A DNA stretch of 32,148 nt from Candidatus Lloydbacteria bacterium (GCA_016214545.1 JACROH010000001.1:1-32148), one strand, 5' to 3'; counted from the stretch's first letter, positions 16,849 to 25,561 are shown. The notes: generated by a model from the letters alone, not told the origin. Program-made: numbers and translations.

Positions 16849-17229
16849 ATGAAACAAATAAGAAATCAAAAAGTTGAGAAACGAGAACGCCGACATAGGC
16901 GTATTCGCGCAAAGGTTAAAGGAACGGAGGCCCGCCCTCGTTTGGCTGTTTTTAAATCGAACCGATATTTATACGGACAGCTTATCAATGACGACAAAGG
17001 GGTCACCGTTGCCGCTGTTTCCGATGCGGCCCTTTCTGAAAAGAAATCCGCTTCAGCTTCCGCAAAAGCAACAAAAACTGAAAGAGCGCGCTTGCTCGGG
17101 AAAGCACTCGCGGAGGCGGCGATGAAGAAAAAGATTACCACGGCCGTGTTTGACCGCGGAGGGTTTATCTATACCGGACGCATCAAAGCGTTTGCTGAAG
17201 GGGCGAGAGAGGGAGGACTTTTATTTTAA
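16849..17229 (+). CDS. rplR: Ribosomal protein uL18
   Basis: 126 residues. RHRRIRAKVKGTEARPRLAVFKSNRYLYGQLINDD-type start and a C-terminal FDRGGFIYTGRIKAFAEGAREGG are diagnostic. It binds 5S rRNA. Residues about 63-83 (Ala/Ser/Lys/Glu rich) form a slightly longer loop than in E. coli (117 residues). No Shine-Dalgarno. Confidence 0.97.
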   Translation: MKQIRNQKVEKRERRHRRIRAKVKGTEARPRLAVFKSNRYLYGQLINDDKGVTVAAVSDAALSEKKSASASAKATKTERARLLGKALAEAAMKKKITTAVFDRGGFIYTGRIKAFAEGAREGGLLF

Positions 17230-17238
17230 TACCATCGT

Positions 17239-17925
17239 ATGAATGATTCCATAAAAAAACCGGATGTTTCTGAGAGCTCGCCTGTGCCGGCGGGGGCTGG
17301 CAAAAAGCCGGTAAGCGGCAGTACTTTTTCCGATAAACGAAAGCCTTTTTCTCGTCCTTCGTTCGGTCAGAGAAAGGGGGGAAGCGGGGCGGCGGGCGGC
17401 CGCGGGGGCGGACATAAAACAAACCGAGACGGCTCACAAAGAAACGGACAGGGGGGAAGTCGTTCCCGAAAAGAGGGCGGTGGCGGACGGCAATCGCGTT
17501 CGGAATTTCAGCATAAAGTTATACAGGTGCGGCGAGTAACTCGTGTTATGGCCGGAGGACGGCGCTTTAGCTTCTCGGTTGCTCTTGTTATCGGCAATCG
17601 AAAAGGAAATGTGGGAGTCGGGCTCGGCAAAGCATCCGATACGGCGCTTGCAATTGAAAAAGCGATGCGTGATGCACAAAAGAATCTGTTGCATGTTCCT
17701 CTTAACAAGGCTATGAGTATCCGGCACGAAGTAGGCGCGAAATTCGGGAGCTCTCAGGTAACCATACGGCCGGCGCCAGGCAGAGGGCTCGTTGCGGGGA
17801 GTTCCGTCAGAACGGTGCTTGATCTCGCGGGCATCAAAGACATCACGTCAAAGATTTTATCGCGCAGTAAAAATAAATTAAACAACGCGCGCGCGGCGAT
17901 TGCGGCATTGGCAAAACTTTCATAA
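17239..17925 (+). CDS. rpsE: Ribosomal protein uS5 with an ~88-residue RGG-like extension
   Basis: 228 residues against about 165 in E. coli. The S5 core starts near residue 89 (EFQHKVIQVRRVTRVMAGGRRFSF) and runs through VIGNRKGNVGVGLGKASD and PAPGRGLVAGSSVRTVLDLAGI. S5 lines the mRNA entry channel and has helicase and fidelity roles. Residues 1-88 are Ser/Gly/Arg/Lys-rich and probably disordered (GGRGGG, GGSRSRKEGGGGR). The first codon context (ACCATCGT before ATG) has no Shine-Dalgarno. The gene ends 13 nt before rplO; no rpmD (L30) lies between them. Confidence 0.97.
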   Translation: MNDSIKKPDVSESSPVPAGAGKKPVSGSTFSDKRKPFSRPSFGQRKGGSGAAGGRGGGHKTNRDGSQRNGQGGSRSRKEGGGGRQSRSEFQHKVIQVRRVTRVMAGGRRFSFSVALVIGNRKGNVGVGLGKASDTALAIEKAMRDAQKNLLHVPLNKAMSIRHEVGAKFGSSQVTIRPAPGRGLVAGSSVRTVLDLAGIKDITSKILSRSKNKLNNARAAIAALAKLS

Positions 17926-17938
17926 TCATCATACTGTT

Positions 17939-18391
17939 ATGCAATTACACGAAGCAAAACCACATACTCTTTCCCGTTCAAAAAAACGTGTTGGACGCGG
18001 CGGCAAACGAGGGAAGACATCCGGACGCGGGACGAAAGGCCAAAAAGCTCGCGCGGGAAGAAAAATTCGTCCTGAAATCAGAGACGCCATTAAAAAATTG
18101 CCAAAACGACGCGGGTATGGAAAGCATCGAGCCGAGTCGGTAAATGCGAGCGCCCTTAAACCGGTGGCGGTCAACCTTGATGTAATTGAAAAAAACTTTA
18201 ACGACGGAGATTTGGTATCTCCTGAATCGCTCGTTGCAAAAAAGCTCGTTAAAAGGCAGATCGGTACCGGTATCCGCGTAAAGATTCTTGGCACTGGAGC
18301 CATTACCAAAAAACTTGTCTTTTCAAAGGTCGCGTTCTCTCACTCGGCGAAAGAAAAAATCACGAAAGCACACGGAACCATAACGGGATAG
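17939..18391 (+). CDS. rplO: Ribosomal protein uL15
   Basis: 150 residues from ATG 17939 (QLHEAKPHTLSRSKKRVGRG). The Gly/Arg-rich loop KRGKTSGRGTKGQKAR is the L15 signature. A late 50S assembly protein. An upstream in-frame start at 17900 would overlap rpsE and adds non-homologous residues. Only 2 nt separate it from secY. Confidence 0.97.
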   Translation: MQLHEAKPHTLSRSKKRVGRGGKRGKTSGRGTKGQKARAGRKIRPEIRDAIKKLPKRRGYGKHRAESVNASALKPVAVNLDVIEKNFNDGDLVSPESLVAKKLVKRQIGTGIRVKILGTGAITKKLVFSKVAFSHSAKEKITKAHGTITG

Positions 18392-18393
18392 CT

Positions 18394-19665
18394 ATGGAAT
18401 CACTTTTCCAAAAATTGAGTGTCATTATGCACGATGCGTCCCTCCGCAGGCGGATTTTTTATATTTTCTTTATACTGCTCTTGTTTAGAGTCGGCGCGAA
18501 TATCCCGGTGCCCGGGGTCGATATTATCCGTTTGCAGGAGTTTTTTGCGAACAACCAATTTTTGGGGTTGCTTAACGTATTTTCAGGCGGTGGCCTCTCA
18601 AATCTTTCAATCGTGATGCTTGGGCTTGGTCCGTATATCACCGGCTCAATTATTATGCAGCTCATTACCATCATGTCGCCTAAACTAAAGGCGATGTACC
18701 ATGAGGAAGGAGAGCTTGGGAAGAAAAAATTCAATCAATATTCTCGGTTGCTTACGGTTCCGCTTGCCTTGCTGCAAGGTTTCGGGCTCCTCACGCTTTT
18801 GGAGCGGCAGGGAATTCTCACGTACACGAGCCTTTTTGATAAATCACTCGATATTGTCGTCGTCGTGGCCGGAGCGGTGCTCCTTATGTGGCTCGGGGAA
18901 TTATTGACCGAATATGGCATCGGCAATGGGGTGTCCTTGCTTATTTTTGCCGGTATTGTTTCTCGTCTGCCGACAATCATAAGCCAGCTTGCGTTTACCT
19001 TTGATGTATCGCAAATCCCGATGTATCTCGGGTTTGCCGCGGTATCAATTATGATTATCGCCGGAGTGGTCTTTATTACCGAATCGGAACGCCCGATACC
19101 GGTGACCTATGCCAAACGGATTCGAGGAAACAAAGTGTACGGCGGGGTATCGACCTATTTGCCGCTCCGAGTGAATCAGGCGGGCGTTATCCCGATTATT
19201 TTTGCGCTTTCCATTCTGCTTTTCCCTCAAATGATTGCAAATTTTGTTGCAAATGTAAGCAATCCTATCGTGCAGACTATTTCGAAGATGGTGCTCTCTA
19301 TATTGCAAAATCATTGGATCTACGCGTCGCTCTACTTTATTCTTGTTTTTCTCTTCACTTATTTTTATACGGCCATTACGTTTGATCCGGAGACAATGGC
19401 CTCCAATCTTCAGAAAAACGGTGCGTTTATTCCCGGAGTGCGCCCGGGGCACATGACCTCGGAGTATGTGGGCAACATCTTAAACCGCATCACCTTTGTC
19501 GGGGCTCTCTTTTTGGGTATCATTGCGGTTTTGCCGCTCGCAATGCAGGGGCTTACCGGAGTCAGTTCGTTTGCCATCGGGGGGACGGCGCTTCTCATTG
19601 TCGTTTCAGTCGTCCTTGATTTGGTGAAAAAGGTAGACGCGCAGATTGCGATGCGGGAATATTAG
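18394..19665 (+). CDS. secY: Preprotein translocase subunit SecY
   Basis: 423 residues, ten TM helices. Recognisable: plug region after FRVGANIPVPGVD, GLGPYITGSIIMQL in TM2b, and the cytoplasmic loop ERPIPVTYAKRIRG that contacts SecA and the ribosome, plus ITFDPETMASNLQKNGAFIPGVRPG. It forms the channel with SecE and SecG (secG at 10760). Coupled to rplO by a 2-nt gap. Confidence 0.98.
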   Translation: MESLFQKLSVIMHDASLRRRIFYIFFILLLFRVGANIPVPGVDIIRLQEFFANNQFLGLLNVFSGGGLSNLSIVMLGLGPYITGSIIMQLITIMSPKLKAMYHEEGELGKKKFNQYSRLLTVPLALLQGFGLLTLLERQGILTYTSLFDKSLDIVVVVAGAVLLMWLGELLTEYGIGNGVSLLIFAGIVSRLPTIISQLAFTFDVSQIPMYLGFAAVSIMIIAGVVFITESERPIPVTYAKRIRGNKVYGGVSTYLPLRVNQAGVIPIIFALSILLFPQMIANFVANVSNPIVQTISKMVLSILQNHWIYASLYFILVFLFTYFYTAITFDPETMASNLQKNGAFIPGVRPGHMTSEYVGNILNRITFVGALFLGIIAVLPLAMQGLTGVSSFAIGGTALLIVVSVVLDLVKKVDAQIAMREY

Positions 19666-19682
19666 ATTAGGTTTTAGCTCAC

Positions 19683-19722
19683 TAGCTTGTTAGGAAAGGA
19701 TACCGAATTTTCTAAAAAGCTA
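19683..19722 (+). repeat. Intra-operon hairpin, copy 2
   Basis: TAGCTT/AAGCTA outer stem with inner TTAGGAAA/TTTTCTAA, between secY and adk. The arms share TAGCTTG-TAG and TCTAAAAAGCTAA-like sequence with copy 1 (16808-16842), while the loops differ. Confidence 0.55.
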
Positions 19723-19744
19723 ACTGCCTAAAAAGCGAATGTGT

Positions 19745-19750
19745 TATACT
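19745..19750 (+). promoter_or_regulatory. -10 box implying a leaderless start of adk
   Basis: TATACT followed by 6 nt and ATG 19757, after a 91-bp gap and a hairpin within an otherwise tight operon. No clear -35. Confidence 0.45.
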
Positions 19751-19756
19751 TGAGGC

Positions 19757-20353
19757 ATGACCCCTCAAGTTTTTATTTTTATTGGGCGTTCCGGGTGCGG
19801 AAAGGGAACTCAAGCAACGCTCCTTATGGAAGAGATAAAAAAACGTGAACCGGCGCGTGAGGTGCTCTATCTGCAAACGGGGGCGCTTATCCGCGAATTT
19901 ATCAAAGAAGAGAATTATTCGGCGCGGCGCGCAAAAGAAATTTACGATGCCGGAGACCGCCAGCCCGATTTTTTGGCGGTCAACATGTGGTCAAATTTTC
20001 TCTTCAAGCGATTTACCGGAAAAGAAATCATTATTGCGGACGGCACGCCGCGTTCTTTGGACGAAGCCCGCATGCTTGATACCGCTCTTGATTGGATGTA
20101 CGGTATAAAAAATCCGGCCGTGATGTATCTCAACGTATCCGATAATTGGTCAATCAAGCGTCTTCTTGCTCGCGGCAGAATGGATGACAACGAAGAAGAC
20201 ATCAGAGAACGACTGCAATGGTTTGAGACGGATGTCTTGCCTGCGGTGGAATGGTATCGAAACAATAAGTATTACACCTTTTTTGATATCAACGGAGAAA
20301 GAAACATCGAAGAGATACACCGCGAGATGACGGATAAAATTTTTAATTTTTAA
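19757..20353 (+). CDS. adk: Adenylate kinase-family nucleoside monophosphate kinase
   Basis: 198 residues. P-loop GRSGCGKGTQA (10-20), NMP-binding TGALIREF, ADGTPRSLDEA in place of the usual DGFPR motif, and LLARGRMDDNEEDIRERL as the Arg-rich LID edge. It has the short LID without zinc cysteines. The place after secY is the normal site for adk, which supplies ADP from AMP and ATP. The sequence is rather divergent (SGCGKGT, TPRS), so UMP/CMP-kinase-like specificity cannot be excluded. No Shine-Dalgarno. Confidence 0.88.
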   Translation: MTPQVFIFIGRSGCGKGTQATLLMEEIKKREPAREVLYLQTGALIREFIKEENYSARRAKEIYDAGDRQPDFLAVNMWSNFLFKRFTGKEIIIADGTPRSLDEARMLDTALDWMYGIKNPAVMYLNVSDNWSIKRLLARGRMDDNEEDIRERLQWFETDVLPAVEWYRNNKYYTFFDINGERNIEEIHREMTDKIFNF

Positions 20354-20383
20354 TTGCATAATTCTTACCCGTTAAAAATTTTT

Positions 20384-21145
20384 GTGATAATCAAAACCGA
20401 AAAAGAGAAAAAGATTCTTTACGAGGCGGGTCGGCGGCTGGCGCTTGTGCTTGACGAAGTGGAGGCGCTGGTGCGGCCGGGGGCTACCTCTGCCGAGCTC
20501 AATAGTCACGCGGAGCGGCGCATAAAAGAAATGGGAGACGTTCCATCGTTTTTGCATTATACGCCGGCCGGCTCAAGGCGTCCGTATCCGGCAGGGCTCT
20601 GTGTTTCAATAAATGACGAGGTGGTGCACGGTATTCCGAGCGAAGAGCGCCTGCTCAAAGAAGGCGATATTGTCGGTCTTGATATCGGGTTGCGGCACGA
20701 AGGGTTGTTTGTGGATATGGCGCGCACGCTTCCGGTTGGGAATGTGAGCAAAGAGGCGCGCGACCTTATTTTTATAACCAAAGAGTCTCTTGAAGCGGGG
20801 ATTCTGGCGGCAAAAAGCGGCGGCTATGTCGGCGATATCGGAGCGGCGATTGAGGTGGTCGCTAAACGAGGGAAGCTTGGTATTGTCCGCGAATTGGGCG
20901 GGCATGGTGTGGGGGAAGCGGTGCATGAAGAGCCCTACATTGCCAATTTTGGCAAAACGGGAACGGGTGAAAAACTTATCGATGGTATGGTGTTAGCACT
21001 TGAGCCGATGCTTACGCTGGGGTCGCCCGCGGTCGTTTTGGGAAAAGACGGATACACGTTCCGAACACGCGACGGCTCTCTCTCGGCGCATTTTGAGCAC
21101 ACGATTATAGTAACGCCCGACGGCGGAGAAATTGTGACTTGTTAG
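20384..21145 (+). CDS. map: Methionine aminopeptidase type I
   Basis: 253 residues from GTG 20384 (IIKTEKEKKILYEAGRR, matching family N-termini); a TTG at 20354, directly after the adk stop, would add ten unlikely residues. Metal ligands: the first Asp in GDIVGLDIGLRHEGLFVDMART, the His in GGHGVGEAVHEEPYI, Glu in LALEPMLTLGS and Glu in SAHFEHTIIV. CVSINDEVVHGIPS carries the substrate-pocket His. It removes the N-terminal Met from new proteins. It is the last gene of the operon; infA and rpmJ, often next, are missing here. Confidence 0.95.
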   Translation: MIIKTEKEKKILYEAGRRLALVLDEVEALVRPGATSAELNSHAERRIKEMGDVPSFLHYTPAGSRRPYPAGLCVSINDEVVHGIPSEERLLKEGDIVGLDIGLRHEGLFVDMARTLPVGNVSKEARDLIFITKESLEAGILAAKSGGYVGDIGAAIEVVAKRGKLGIVRELGGHGVGEAVHEEPYIANFGKTGTGEKLIDGMVLALEPMLTLGSPAVVLGKDGYTFRTRDGSLSAHFEHTIIVTPDGGEIVTC

Positions 21146-21256
21146 ATTCTTTTCTATCCAAAAATTTGGATTTATTTACAAAATAAATTTTAAGCGGTAC
21201 GGTATTCACTAGATAAGAACGATATTGTTTTTTGTTAATTAAGAAAGGAGGAAAGA

Positions 21257-21733
21257 ATGGACAGAACAGTTATTGAAATTGACCGCTCTAAACCATTTGA
21301 TCTCACTAACCTCTGTTGTGGCGAAGGTTACTATACGGTGGTAAATAACGAGACCGATTCACGTTCAATCGCACTGAAAAAGCTTGACATCACCAAGGTC
21401 CGATTCGTGACAATGTTGAAAGACGGCGAATCGTGCATCAAAGGCGAAGAAAAATTGAAACGATTGAAATCGGCGGGTCATATTCGTCTTGACGCCAAGA
21501 TCTTCTGGGTTCTTTGGGAAAATGAGCACCTTATTCCTAAATCATGGAGAAAAAAGGCGAGTAAAAAAAGAGCCACTCGTTTCATCCACTTTGATGGTTT
21601 GATTTTTCTGGATCGAACCGGCCTTCGTCACGTCCCTTGTCTATACTGGGAACATAGTGAGTGGCACTGGTGTACCGATTGCCTCGACAGTATTTGTGGT
21701 GTCGACGATCCATCGGCGGTTCTAAAAGTCTAG
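21257..21733 (+). CDS. Orphan hypothetical protein
   Basis: 158 residues, soluble, no signal peptide, no family recognised. It is rich in Trp, His and Cys toward the end (LYWEHSEWHWCTDCLDSICG), with CTDC...C that could bind a metal. The middle has a basic patch (KSWRKKASKKRATR). AAAGGAGG lies 5 nt before ATG, one of the best Shine-Dalgarno sites in the window. It stands alone between the map gene and a strong terminator. A weak promoter candidate, TTTACA-N17-TACGGT, precedes it. Confidence 0.75.
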   Translation: MDRTVIEIDRSKPFDLTNLCCGEGYYTVVNNETDSRSIALKKLDITKVRFVTMLKDGESCIKGEEKLKRLKSAGHIRLDAKIFWVLWENEHLIPKSWRKKASKKRATRFIHFDGLIFLDRTGLRHVPCLYWEHSEWHWCTDCLDSICGVDDPSAVLKV

Positions 21734-21780
21734 TTTGGATCTAATGACTTTTTTATCCGCTACCCATCTTTCAATGTGTG

Positions 21781-21806
21781 CCCCGCGTTTGTCGCGGGGC
21801 TTTTTT
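21781..21806 (+). terminator. Rho-independent terminator
   Basis: CCCCGCG-TTTGT-CGCGGGG followed by CTTTTTT, after the orphan gene at 21257. Confidence 0.95.
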
Positions 21807-21843
21807 GTGCATATCGGCGCTCCCATTTTTAAATGAATAGCGG

Positions 21844-21849
21844 TATACT
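21844..21849 (+). promoter_or_regulatory. -10 box implying a leaderless start at 21857
   Basis: TATACT followed by 7 nt and ATG 21857. It lies inside the longer reading frame from 21833, which argues for the downstream start. Confidence 0.45.
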
Positions 21850-21856
21850 AAAGGGA

Positions 21857-24619
21857 ATGGAAACCTTTCAGAGCGAAATGCCGAGATTTAAAACGCCTGA
21901 AGAAGAGGTGGCTTTTTTGCGTGCGGAAATAGCGCGGCATGAAAAAAAACTTGGCGCGGAGGCGCCTTCCCATGAACGTCTGCACGCCGCGAGTGTTCCC
22001 GTGCGCGAATACGGCAAAAAGAAATCGGAAGAAGTGCTTCATCCGGAACACGCGATGAAAAAATACGAAGCGGAAAAAATCGCCCTTGATTTGTCGCCGG
22101 AGCCGCACGACGAACAAATGAATGAGCTCTTCGGGATTATGCTTGAGAAGGGGGTGAAAAACGCGCTTTCGGTTGTTGAGCGGCTTCATAATCCGCATAT
22201 CGACGATGATTTCCATCGTTTTTTGGTTCAATACTTGAAAGCAGGACATGTTGATGGTGTCAATCGCGAAGAGCTTCTGCGAACGCTCCACATGAAGCTT
22301 TTTGAAATTACACTTCCTCCGGCAACCGCGGAGGAATCGCAAAAGCAATTCAAAGAAATGGTCACCACCATGGCGCAATTATATGCCGGCATGCTCTCAA
22401 TTTCCGATGTGGAGGAAAAGAGCCGCGAAAAATGGAAGCGGTTATTTACCCTTGAACTGGCCATTTCGGGCGAAAGTGAAGAAATGATTTTTTATGCGGG
22501 TGTGCCCGATGCAAAATCCGATTTGTTTGAAAAGCAACTCTTGGCGGCATTTCCGCGCGCCACTCTGAAAGAAAACCCCAACGATTACAATATTTTTATT
22601 GAAAACGGGGCGTCAGCCGCGTCGTATGCGGTGCCCTCTTTTTCTCCGGCGCTCTCGCTTAAAACCTACGAAGCGTTTGACAGCGACCCGCTCTCGGCGC
22701 TTCTTAACGCGTTTTCAAAAATAAAAAAGACGGGAGAGGGGGCTTCGGTGCAGTTCGTGCTTGCTCCGATTGCCGATTATTATATCAAGCGCTATGGATT
22801 TATTTTGGACAAGGTAAAAAAGGGAGTGCCCGTCAAGAAAGCGATTGATATGCCGGAAGGATTTGCCGGAGGTTTCGGGAAAGCGGTCAAAGAGCTCGTG
22901 TTTGGAGCCGATATGCCGAAAAAAGACGCTCAAGGAAATCTTATTCCGCTTGAGTCGCGCAAGATTGACGAAGAGGCAATCAAACACATTGAGGCAAAAA
23001 TCGGAAGCCCCATTCTCGGAGCAAATGTTCGCATTGTCGCATCGGCGGCCACGGAAAACCGAGCAAAAGATATTCTTTCCGAGATTGAATCGTCATTCAA
23101 TCAATTTGGAGAGACGCGTGGCAACGGTATTTCTTTTGAGCGGGCGAAGAAAGAGACGCTTCGAGCGCTTCTGCATCGGTTTTCATACCGACTATTTTCA
23201 GAAGAGCACAATTTTCCGCTGAATATCAAAGAATTAACGACGCTTTTCCATTTTCCGGTTTCGGGCACCGTGTCGCGCGAGCTCAAAGAAGCGAAAGCGG
23301 GGAGCGCTCCGGCACCGATGACCCTTTCGCACGAGGGTGTGGTGCTCGGGTCCAATCGATATCGGAATATTGAGACGGAAATTCATTTTGCCCCGGAAGA
23401 TAGGATGCGGCATCTTTATGTTATTGGCCAGACTGGCACCGGAAAAACAACCCTGCTCAAAAACATGATTGTGCAGGATATTGAGGCAGGAAATGGGGTG
23501 TGCATGATTGACCCGCATGGCTCCGACATTGAAGACATACTTTCCCGCATTCCCGAGCACCGTCTTGCGGATGTTATCTATTTTGACCCGGGGGCGGCGG
23601 AACGTCCGATGGGGCTCAACATGCTTGAGTATGATGCGCGATTCCCCGAGCAAAAAACGTTTGTCGTAAACGAGCTATTCAGTATTTTCCAAAAATTATA
23701 CGGTGCGGTGCCCGAGTCCATGGGACCGATGTTTGAGCAGTATTTCAGAAATGCGACGATGCTTGTGATTGAAGACCCCGAGAGCGGCTCCACGCTTCTT
23801 GACGTATCGCGTGTGCTTGCCGACCCCGCATTTCGGGCGCTGAAACTCTCGCGCTCAAAAAATCCGGTCGTCGTGCAATTTTGGACCGATATTGCCGAAA
23901 AGGCTGGTGGGGAAGGGGCGCTTCAAAATATTGTGCCGTATATCACAAGTAAATTTGATGTCTTTTTGGCAAACGATATTATGCGGCCGATTGTGGCGCA
24001 ACAACACTCTGCGTTTAACTTCAGGCAGATTATGGATGAGCGGAAAATTTTGCTGGTGAATTTGTCAAAAGGGCGGCTTGGCGACATCAACTCTCATTTA
24101 ATTGGGCTCATTATTGTCGGCAAAATTTTAATGGCGGCGCTGTCGCGCGTCGACGTGCTCCGCGAAAAGCCTGCCGACTTCTATCTCTACATTGACGAAT
24201 TTCAAAACATTACCACCGATTCTATCGCGACGATTCTCTCGGAGGCGCGTAAGTATCGTCTCTCGCTTACCATTGCAAACCAATTTATCGCCCAGCTCGA
24301 TGAAAAAATTAAAAACGCCGTCTTTGGGAACGTGGGCTCGCTTGCGGTGTTTCGTGTCGGGGCTGATGACGCAGAGTATCTGGAAAAACAGTTTGTACCG
24401 ACTTTTACGGCGCAGGATATTATGAAACTTGATAATCGGAATGCCTATCTCAAGCTTTTGGCGGGAGGGCAGCCGGTTAAACCTTTTAATATGGAAACGC
24501 ACTCTTTTGGCGCGGGAACTTCAGAGCAAATCGCCCGGGTAAAAGCGCTTTCGTATCAAAAATATGGGCGAGACCGAAATGAAGTGGAAGAGGAGATTAT
24601 GAAAAAATATCGGAAATAG
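21857..24619 (+). CDS. HerA/TraG-type ATPase (type IV secretion or conjugation-like)
   Basis: 920 residues from ATG 21857 (928 from ATG 21833). The N-terminal ~500 residues are Glu/Lys-rich and poorly conserved to my eye, ending in a globular region. The motor follows: Walker A VIGQTGTGKTTLLKN (about 525), MIDPHGSDIEDIL, Walker B FYLYIDEFQN (about 774), then SEARKYRLSLTIANQFIAQL and FGNVGSLAVFRVGADDA. These are typical of HerA-FtsK/VirD4-related proteins that move DNA or act on type IV machines. No membrane segment is obvious and no VirB or pilus genes are nearby, so the role is open. No Shine-Dalgarno. Confidence 0.85.
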   Translation: METFQSEMPRFKTPEEEVAFLRAEIARHEKKLGAEAPSHERLHAASVPVREYGKKKSEEVLHPEHAMKKYEAEKIALDLSPEPHDEQMNELFGIMLEKGVKNALSVVERLHNPHIDDDFHRFLVQYLKAGHVDGVNREELLRTLHMKLFEITLPPATAEESQKQFKEMVTTMAQLYAGMLSISDVEEKSREKWKRLFTLELAISGESEEMIFYAGVPDAKSDLFEKQLLAAFPRATLKENPNDYNIFIENGASAASYAVPSFSPALSLKTYEAFDSDPLSALLNAFSKIKKTGEGASVQFVLAPIADYYIKRYGFILDKVKKGVPVKKAIDMPEGFAGGFGKAVKELVFGADMPKKDAQGNLIPLESRKIDEEAIKHIEAKIGSPILGANVRIVASAATENRAKDILSEIESSFNQFGETRGNGISFERAKKETLRALLHRFSYRLFSEEHNFPLNIKELTTLFHFPVSGTVSRELKEAKAGSAPAPMTLSHEGVVLGSNRYRNIETEIHFAPEDRMRHLYVIGQTGTGKTTLLKNMIVQDIEAGNGVCMIDPHGSDIEDILSRIPEHRLADVIYFDPGAAERPMGLNMLEYDARFPEQKTFVVNELFSIFQKLYGAVPESMGPMFEQYFRNATMLVIEDPESGSTLLDVSRVLADPAFRALKLSRSKNPVVVQFWTDIAEKAGGEGALQNIVPYITSKFDVFLANDIMRPIVAQQHSAFNFRQIMDERKILLVNLSKGRLGDINSHLIGLIIVGKILMAALSRVDVLREKPADFYLYIDEFQNITTDSIATILSEARKYRLSLTIANQFIAQLDEKIKNAVFGNVGSLAVFRVGADDAEYLEKQFVPTFTAQDIMKLDNRNAYLKLLAGGQPVKPFNMETHSFGAGTSEQIARVKALSYQKYGRDRNEVEEEIMKKYRK

Positions 24620-24633
24620 TGATATAAAAAAAG

Positions 24634-24666
24634 AAAAGCGAGGGGTAGTCTACACCCTCGCTTTTT
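24634..24666. terminator. Bidirectional terminator
   Basis: AAAAGCGAGGG/CCCTCGCTTTTT with T-runs both ways, after the HerA-like gene and after the - strand gene that starts at 25435. Confidence 0.88.
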
Positions 24667-24763
24667 AGTTATTTCAAATATTCTGAATGCCCATCAGTTT
24701 CTTTGGCATTTCAGGGAGGCTTGCATAATACGCATTAATTTCTTTTTCAGCGCGGTCTCTGAA

Positions 24764-25435
24764 TTAGCGGGTATTTCCGTGTCCTCCGGCTTTCAAAGTT
24801 TCCCGGGTAATCTGAGAAGCCTTTTCACCAACGAGAACAAATTTGTTGGTCGCCAGGATCAGGGTTTGGGAAACCATATCGCCGCGGGCCCCATTGATTA
24901 TTGGGTATACGCTGCGGACTCGGAATACCATCGGTTGGCCGCGTTGTTCGCCGCGGTACTCTTGCGTTTCCTCTTCGGTTTCGAAGACCTCCTTACGGAT
25001 AGTCGCTCGCCCGCTCCGTGTTTCTATGACATACTGCTCTTTTTCTTTGTCATAGAATTTGGACGAGTTTTCGACTCGTCCCAGGACCGAAAGGCGCACG
25101 AGCACTTTCTGGAACTGTTTGTTTCTGGTCAATTCAGAAGTTATTTCCATGTCTTCGACCCTTACCTTCCACCGCTCGCCGACCATTTTCGGCTTGAACT
25201 GTTTCGGGTTGGCGATTCTCAACACAAGAATCGGCGGCTCTGTTCGCGTGAATGTTCCGCTGTAGCTTGTTGGCTTAAGCGGGGAGAAGCCCAAGTGTTC
25301 TTTCTTGTCTTTCCCGATTTTGCCCCGTCCGATATCCAAGAAGAGCGAGGCTCCTTTTGTGATTTCCATGCAAGGGGTTTTGAAAACAGGGTTTTCTTTT
25401 TCTGCTTGGTCGGCGACTTTGGCTTTCGTATCCAT
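24764..25435 (-). CDS. Orphan hypothetical protein, possible in-frame extension past its stop
   Basis: 223 residues, soluble, mixed alpha/beta in appearance, highly charged; no family recognised. Segments such as PPILVLRIANPKQFKPKMVG and RWKVRVEDMEITSELTRNKQ suggest beta-strands, with three to four Thr/Gly-rich repeats near the end. GAAGGAGT stands 6 nt before ATG, and a near-consensus promoter lies about 100 bp upstream. After the TAA (24766-24764) the same frame stays open for 28 more codons (FRDRAEKEINAYYASLPEMP, then KKLMGIQNI) to TGA at 24676-24674, just before the terminator. Confidence 0.75.
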   Translation of the reverse strand: MDTKAKVADQAEKENPVFKTPCMEITKGASLFLDIGRGKIGKDKKEHLGFSPLKPTSYSGTFTRTEPPILVLRIANPKQFKPKMVGERWKVRVEDMEITSELTRNKQFQKVLVRLSVLGRVENSSKFYDKEKEQYVIETRSGRATIRKEVFETEEETQEYRGEQRGQPMVFRVRSVYPIINGARGDMVSQTLILATNKFVLVGEKASQITRETLKAGGHGNTR

Positions 25436-25533
25436 GGCAATACTCCTTCAATAAAAGAGGCAAAACAAAAGCAATATTATGTTTCTCCTGCAACTCCACA
25501 ATGTGACAAACAACACTCGTTAACCTTTTGTAT

Positions 25534-25561
25534 ATTATACTAATCAACAAGAAAAAGTCAA
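25534..25561 (-). promoter_or_regulatory. Strong sigma-70 promoter (- strand)
   Basis: TTGACT (25561-25556), 16-bp spacer, TATAAT (25539-25534). Predicted start near 25527, so the mRNA has a ~90-nt leader ending in the GAAGGAGT site. Confidence 0.75.

Noticed and set aside
20354-20383. TTG start of map directly after the adk stop
   Set aside because: It would add ten residues that do not match methionine aminopeptidases; GTG 20384 gives the family N-terminus.
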